Shown: positions 42,867 to 46,317 of the stretch, one piece after another
Layout of the letters: the number at the start of each line of letters is the position of its first letter
Position numbering within the stretch: position 1 is the first letter of the stretch
NCBI GenBank assembly: GCA_900767955.1
Contig: CAAGBC010000054.1
Span: forward strand, 1-46,317
Direction of reading: 5' to 3'
DNA from: Spirochaetia bacterium
GTDB taxonomy: Bacteria; Spirochaetota; Spirochaetia; Treponematales; Treponemataceae
DNA length: 46,317 nucleotides
Notes under the pieces: generated by a model
The model's input: only the letters and a program-made list of their open reading frames with translations
What the model was told of the DNA's origin: nothing
The model's database searches: none
Program-made: the position numbers and the translations under genes

Positions 42867-45800
42867 TTATTGCACATCAAAAGCACGAAGAACAAGAACA
42901 TCACCCCTAGTAGCTTTTGAAGTTAAAGTATTATCACTCTGATACCAACAATTTGTATAATAAACATATTCATAGGAAGAACCTTGCGTACTACTCCAAT
43001 AATGAGAAGTTGAATTTATTCGAAATCCTTCTACCACATCAAGAGAATCTTGTATTGCACTATGATTTTCTACAACACATACTAATTCTGAAATACTTGG
43101 CACATACCATCCTTCTGTAAATTTCGTATAAGTTAAGCCTGCTGTTTCTGCATAATTAAGAGCAAAGTTAAATACTGGATAATTGTTTGCAATTTCTGAT
43201 TCTGTATCAGTCCCATACCGATCTATACTACAAATATAATCCCAATTATCACTTCCATCTTCATCCTCTTCTTGAATTTCTATAAAGTTGGTATAATAAC
43301 CTTGACTTTCTCCCCGTGCCCACTGTAACTCTGTACCTTTTTTTAGCCCAATTGCTATAGCTTGACCACCATTATATTTATGGCCAATTATAACTGCAAT
43401 TGGAGTTTTTCTATATGACTCATATCTTTCCCTTGATATAAAGGAACCATCAATCAACACTATTTTCCCAATATCATTATCTGTCAAACAATTACTAGAA
43501 TTTAAAACTTTTAATACTCCTGTTACGCTAGAATCCCAATAAGTTACAGTTAAATTTTCAGAATATCCATTACAATGCATTTTTGCTTGAATTTTTCTAC
43601 CATTAATTTTAGTAATATCTGAAAGAGGTAAAGAATATTCCAATTCTGTTTTACTAAAATTTTTTTCAAAAAAACCATTAATTGTTACAAGAACATCACC
43701 TGTATACCCCTCTCCCACAGTTGGTAATTCCAAACTAGTAATTTCTGGCACATATTCGTATTTGGTAAATTGTTCAGTAGTTAATACCCGAATGGCTAAC
43801 ACACTATGTCTAAAAGTCTCATACTTATAATTGCCAAAAATACTACCACTAATCATATCTATTCCAGATGCACCTTTATCAGAAGATATAGACTGAGAAC
43901 TACTCCAATATACATATCCAGTTGTCTTGTTAAGTGAAAATCCACCTATTGCATTAAGAGAAGTTTCAATTTTTTCTTTATTTTCATAAACTTCATACAA
44001 CTCGCACAAACTCGGTAAATACCATCCATCAGCATAATCCGTTTCTGTCAATTTTGCTATTTGACCATAAGTATTTGCAAAATTAAAGGCTGGGTAATTT
44101 GTCGCAGAATCTTGTATTCCTTCTGGATCTATACTACAAATATATTCCCAATTATCAGCACCATACATATCACCACTATTTATAGTGCCTTGTATTTCTG
44201 TAAAGTTCGTATTATAACCAGTTGTTCCTTCTGGTGCCCAGCTAATAAAAGAAGTATTTTGTATACCTATAATAAAAGCATTAAGATACTTATCAAAACC
44301 AGCAACGACACCAAACGCCTTTATTTTTTGAGAATCAGGAATTCCAGAACCTATATCTCTTGCTTTAATTATAGTTCCATCTGTAAATAAAATATCACCA
44401 ATAGAATAATTACATTTTATATAGTTTAAGGTCCCTGTAGCACTAGATGTTTCAATAGAAACTGTCACATCTTCTGAATATCCATTTCCATAAAAAATTG
44501 CTTTTATTTTTTCAGCATTAATCACTTCAATATTAGAAAGAGACTTTGAACAATATAATTTACTTATATCAAAATCTGGTCCACAAAAATTTTTACCATT
44601 AATTATTATATCAATACCATCTGTATAACTAGATCCAACATTTGGTATCTCTACACTTGTAATTTCAGGTACTCCATATTCATAATCCTTGAACGATTCA
44701 GATATAACAGGTAAAAAAACTATTACTTTTTCACCAAGAAACTTATCGGTTTCGGATATATAATCGCTGTCTAAATTCATACAATACACACTGCTATTAC
44801 TTAATGAACATTGTGTACTACTCCAATAATAGTCCCATTTTTCAATTGTAAATCCATCTACCACATCTAGTGCTAATTGTATCACACTTTTATTTTTACA
44901 AATTTTATGTAACTCTGCTATACTTGGCAAATACCAACCGTCTGCATATTCAGTTCCTGTTAATCCTGCAAATTCACCATAAGTATTTGCAAAATCAAAG
45001 GCTGGATAATTGGTTGAAGCATCTTGTGTTCCATCTGGATCTATACTACAGACATAGTCCCAGTTATCTGAACCATTCATATCTCCACTAGTACTAGTCC
45101 CTTTTATTTCTATAAAGTTAGTATTATAACCGACAGATCCTTCCTGTGCCCACGTAGATGACGATGAAGACTTATTCAACCCGATAATAATAGGATTACC
45201 TAAATATCTATTAAATCCAACAACTACACCTAAAGCTTTTGATTTTTGTTCAATCGGAATCCCATATTGAATATTTTCGGCTTTTACTCTTGTTCCATCT
45301 GTAAATAAAATATCTCCTATAGAATAATCACCTAACAATAAAAGTTCATCATTTTTTGCAATTACCGTTGTATTTGCAATCATATTCTCTTTAAATCCAT
45401 AAATTGCATTAACCGAAAATGAATATTCACTATCATCCGCCTCAATATCATTTATCACAATAGATGAACATGATTTATCAAAATATAACCATTCACTACG
45501 TGGTGTGCTAGTTTTACCATAATAAATCTCTATTCCATTAAAATCCAAATCTGTAGGATTTGTCCAAGAAACTAAAATTGACAGTGTATTTGCATCATAC
45601 ACTGCATTTAAATTTGATACACTAACAGACGGTGTTGTATCCACAAGGTCACTTGGATTATCAGGATCCTCTGGCTTTTCAGGTGTAGTATCTTCAGTCT
45701 TATTTTCTATCCTTTTTACAACAGTTTGACCATCTGAATAATTCAAGTTAGTATCAAATGTCTTTATTGTAAACTTATAATCTTTCCCAACTGTTAATCC

Positions 45801-46079
45801 ACTTACAGAAAAACTTGTCTCATCTTTTCCTAAACTAATAGGAGTTGATAAAATTCCTTCTGCAGGGCTCATACTAATTTGTACACCTACAAAATCTTCA
45901 TCATCAGGATTTACCCATTCCAAATAAAAAATATTTTTTTCCACCGTTATACTAATTTTTTTTACTTCTTTTGGAGCTGTTTTATCAGCTTCTGTTTCAA
46001 CTTCTTGTGAACAACTTATTCCAAAAAAAACACTTACAGCAATAAATAATGCTGTAATCCAGCTAAAATGTTTTTTCAT
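42867..46079 (-). CDS. Lipoprotein with two FN3-like domains and three DUF1566-like units
   Basis: Start ATG 46077-46079, with a full AAGGAGG 5 nt upstream; 1070 residues. Lipobox FGISC, Cys23. Residues 35-125 and 145-240 are FN3-like (KKISITVEKNIFYLEWVNPDDEDFVG; LSILVSWTNPTDLDFNGIEIYYG). Three related units follow. Each runs (I)GDILFTDG, GYNTNF.EI, DNWDYICSID, NYPAF.FA..Y, DGWYLPSI.EL and YWSST/SQ, which is the Lcl/DUF1566 pattern. The first two are each followed by an IPT/Ig-like module (PEITS.E.P..G..Y.D). The third unit lacks one and ends the protein. Function unknown; DUF1566 domains occur in surface and adhesin-like proteins. Confidence 0.85.
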   Translation of the reverse strand: MKKHFSWITALFIAVSVFFGISCSQEVETEADKTAPKEVKKISITVEKNIFYLEWVNPDDEDFVGVQISMSPAEGILSTPISLGKDETSFSVSGLTVGKDYKFTIKTFDTNLNYSDGQTVVKRIENKTEDTTPEKPEDPDNPSDLVDTTPSVSVSNLNAVYDANTLSILVSWTNPTDLDFNGIEIYYGKTSTPRSEWLYFDKSCSSIVINDIEADDSEYSFSVNAIYGFKENMIANTTVIAKNDELLLLGDYSIGDILFTDGTRVKAENIQYGIPIEQKSKALGVVVGFNRYLGNPIIIGLNKSSSSSTWAQEGSVGYNTNFIEIKGTSTSGDMNGSDNWDYVCSIDPDGTQDASTNYPAFDFANTYGEFAGLTGTEYADGWYLPSIAELHKICKNKSVIQLALDVVDGFTIEKWDYYWSSTQCSLSNSSVYCMNLDSDYISETDKFLGEKVIVFLPVISESFKDYEYGVPEITSVEIPNVGSSYTDGIDIIINGKNFCGPDFDISKLYCSKSLSNIEVINAEKIKAIFYGNGYSEDVTVSIETSSATGTLNYIKCNYSIGDILFTDGTIIKARDIGSGIPDSQKIKAFGVVAGFDKYLNAFIIGIQNTSFISWAPEGTTGYNTNFTEIQGTINSGDMYGADNWEYICSIDPEGIQDSATNYPAFNFANTYGQIAKLTETDYADGWYLPSLCELYEVYENKEKIETSLNAIGGFSLNKTTGYVYWSSSQSISSDKGASGIDMISGSIFGNYKYETFRHSVLAIRVLTTEQFTKYEYVPEITSLELPTVGEGYTGDVLVTINGFFEKNFSKTELEYSLPLSDITKINGRKIQAKMHCNGYSENLTVTYWDSSVTGVLKVLNSSNCLTDNDIGKIVLIDGSFISRERYESYRKTPIAVIIGHKYNGGQAIAIGLKKGTELQWARGESQGYYTNFIEIQEEDEDGSDNWDYICSIDRYGTDTESEIANNYPVFNFALNYAETAGLTYTKFTEGWYVPSISELVCVVENHSAIQDSLDVVEGFRINSTSHYWSSTQGSSYEYVYYTNCWYQSDNTLTSKATRGDVLVLRAFDVQ

Positions 46080-46140
46080 AAAAACCTCCTTCAAAAAAAA
46101 CATTTATATAAAATTTGCTAAAAGCCACGGTTAAATAAAA

Positions 46141-46186
46141 AAGCCAAATTTTTGTACAAAAAAAATTCCGCACAAAAATTTGGCTT
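46141..46186 (-). terminator. Strong terminator for a minus-strand gene lying mostly outside the window
   Basis: Perfect 15-bp stem AAGCCAAATTTTTGT (46141-46155) / ACAAAAATTTGGCTT (46172-46186), 16-nt loop, followed on the minus strand by TTTTTTATTT. It separates the upstream unseen gene from the lipoprotein gene at 46079. Confidence 0.85.
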
Positions 46187-46209
46187 AAAATTTATAAATT
46201 TGTCAAAAT

Positions 46210-46317
<108 letters not shown>

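Overview
This window is AT-rich chromosomal DNA. Its gene content and style point to a host-associated spirochaete, most likely a Treponema of the gut or rumen type. The pointers are many long lipoproteins with loose spirochaetal lipoboxes, Ig-like and FN3/DUF1566-like surface proteins, a stand-alone methionine-synthase activation domain and PurO-type IMP cyclohydrolase. I see no rRNA, tRNA, CRISPR array, phage or insertion sequence. The genus is inferred by eye, not from a search.

Layout. 1-3246 (minus) is one very long Ig-like surface lipoprotein frame that runs off the left edge and carries an in-frame TAA at 2635-2637. 3469-5163 (minus) is an acyl-CoA synthetase. 5344-7066 (plus) is an RluA-type pseudouridine synthase overlapping a gene I recognise as an omptin-type outer-membrane protease with its catalytic residues intact. 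7137-15840 (minus) is a housekeeping run: a thioredoxin-fold lipoprotein, PurL (FGAM synthase), endonuclease IV, a YitT-type membrane protein, a MetH-activation-domain protein, thioredoxin and a PurO-type IMP cyclohydrolase. 16065-16804 (plus) is a Phd/VapC-type toxin-antitoxin pair. A divergent pair follows: an EamA transporter (minus) and pyrE (plus). pyrE is followed by a three-gene BtuFCD/FecBCD-like ABC importer and a YgiQ radical SAM protein. TcdA (minus) converges on YgiQ across a cloverleaf palindrome.

24095-27754 (plus) holds two unrecognised lipoproteins. 27815-33388 (minus) holds polyphosphate kinase, an (alpha/alpha)6-barrel glycoside hydrolase and an unrecognised membrane-anchored protein. 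33574-36136 (plus) is a TPR protein overlapping a TraB-family protein. 36352-40677 (plus) is a tightly packed TolC/MacA/MacB-type efflux operon. 40685-42394 (minus) is an unrecognised, probably spirochaete-restricted protein. 42867-46079 (minus) is a 1070-residue lipoprotein with three DUF1566-like units. The right edge is 23 copies of ATTG, which on the minus strand can be read as the C-terminal tail of a gene lying outside the window.

The most striking regulatory pattern is that genes without a Shine-Dalgarno sequence repeatedly have a sigma-70-like promoter whose -10 hexamer ends exactly 6 nt (5-9 nt at the looser sites) before the ATG. The transcripts would then begin at, or within a couple of nucleotides of, the start codon. 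Genes with a clear GGAG-type site do not show this geometry. The other standout is the omptin: this family is known from Gram-negative bacteria and needs lipopolysaccharide for activity, and well-studied treponemes lack classical LPS.
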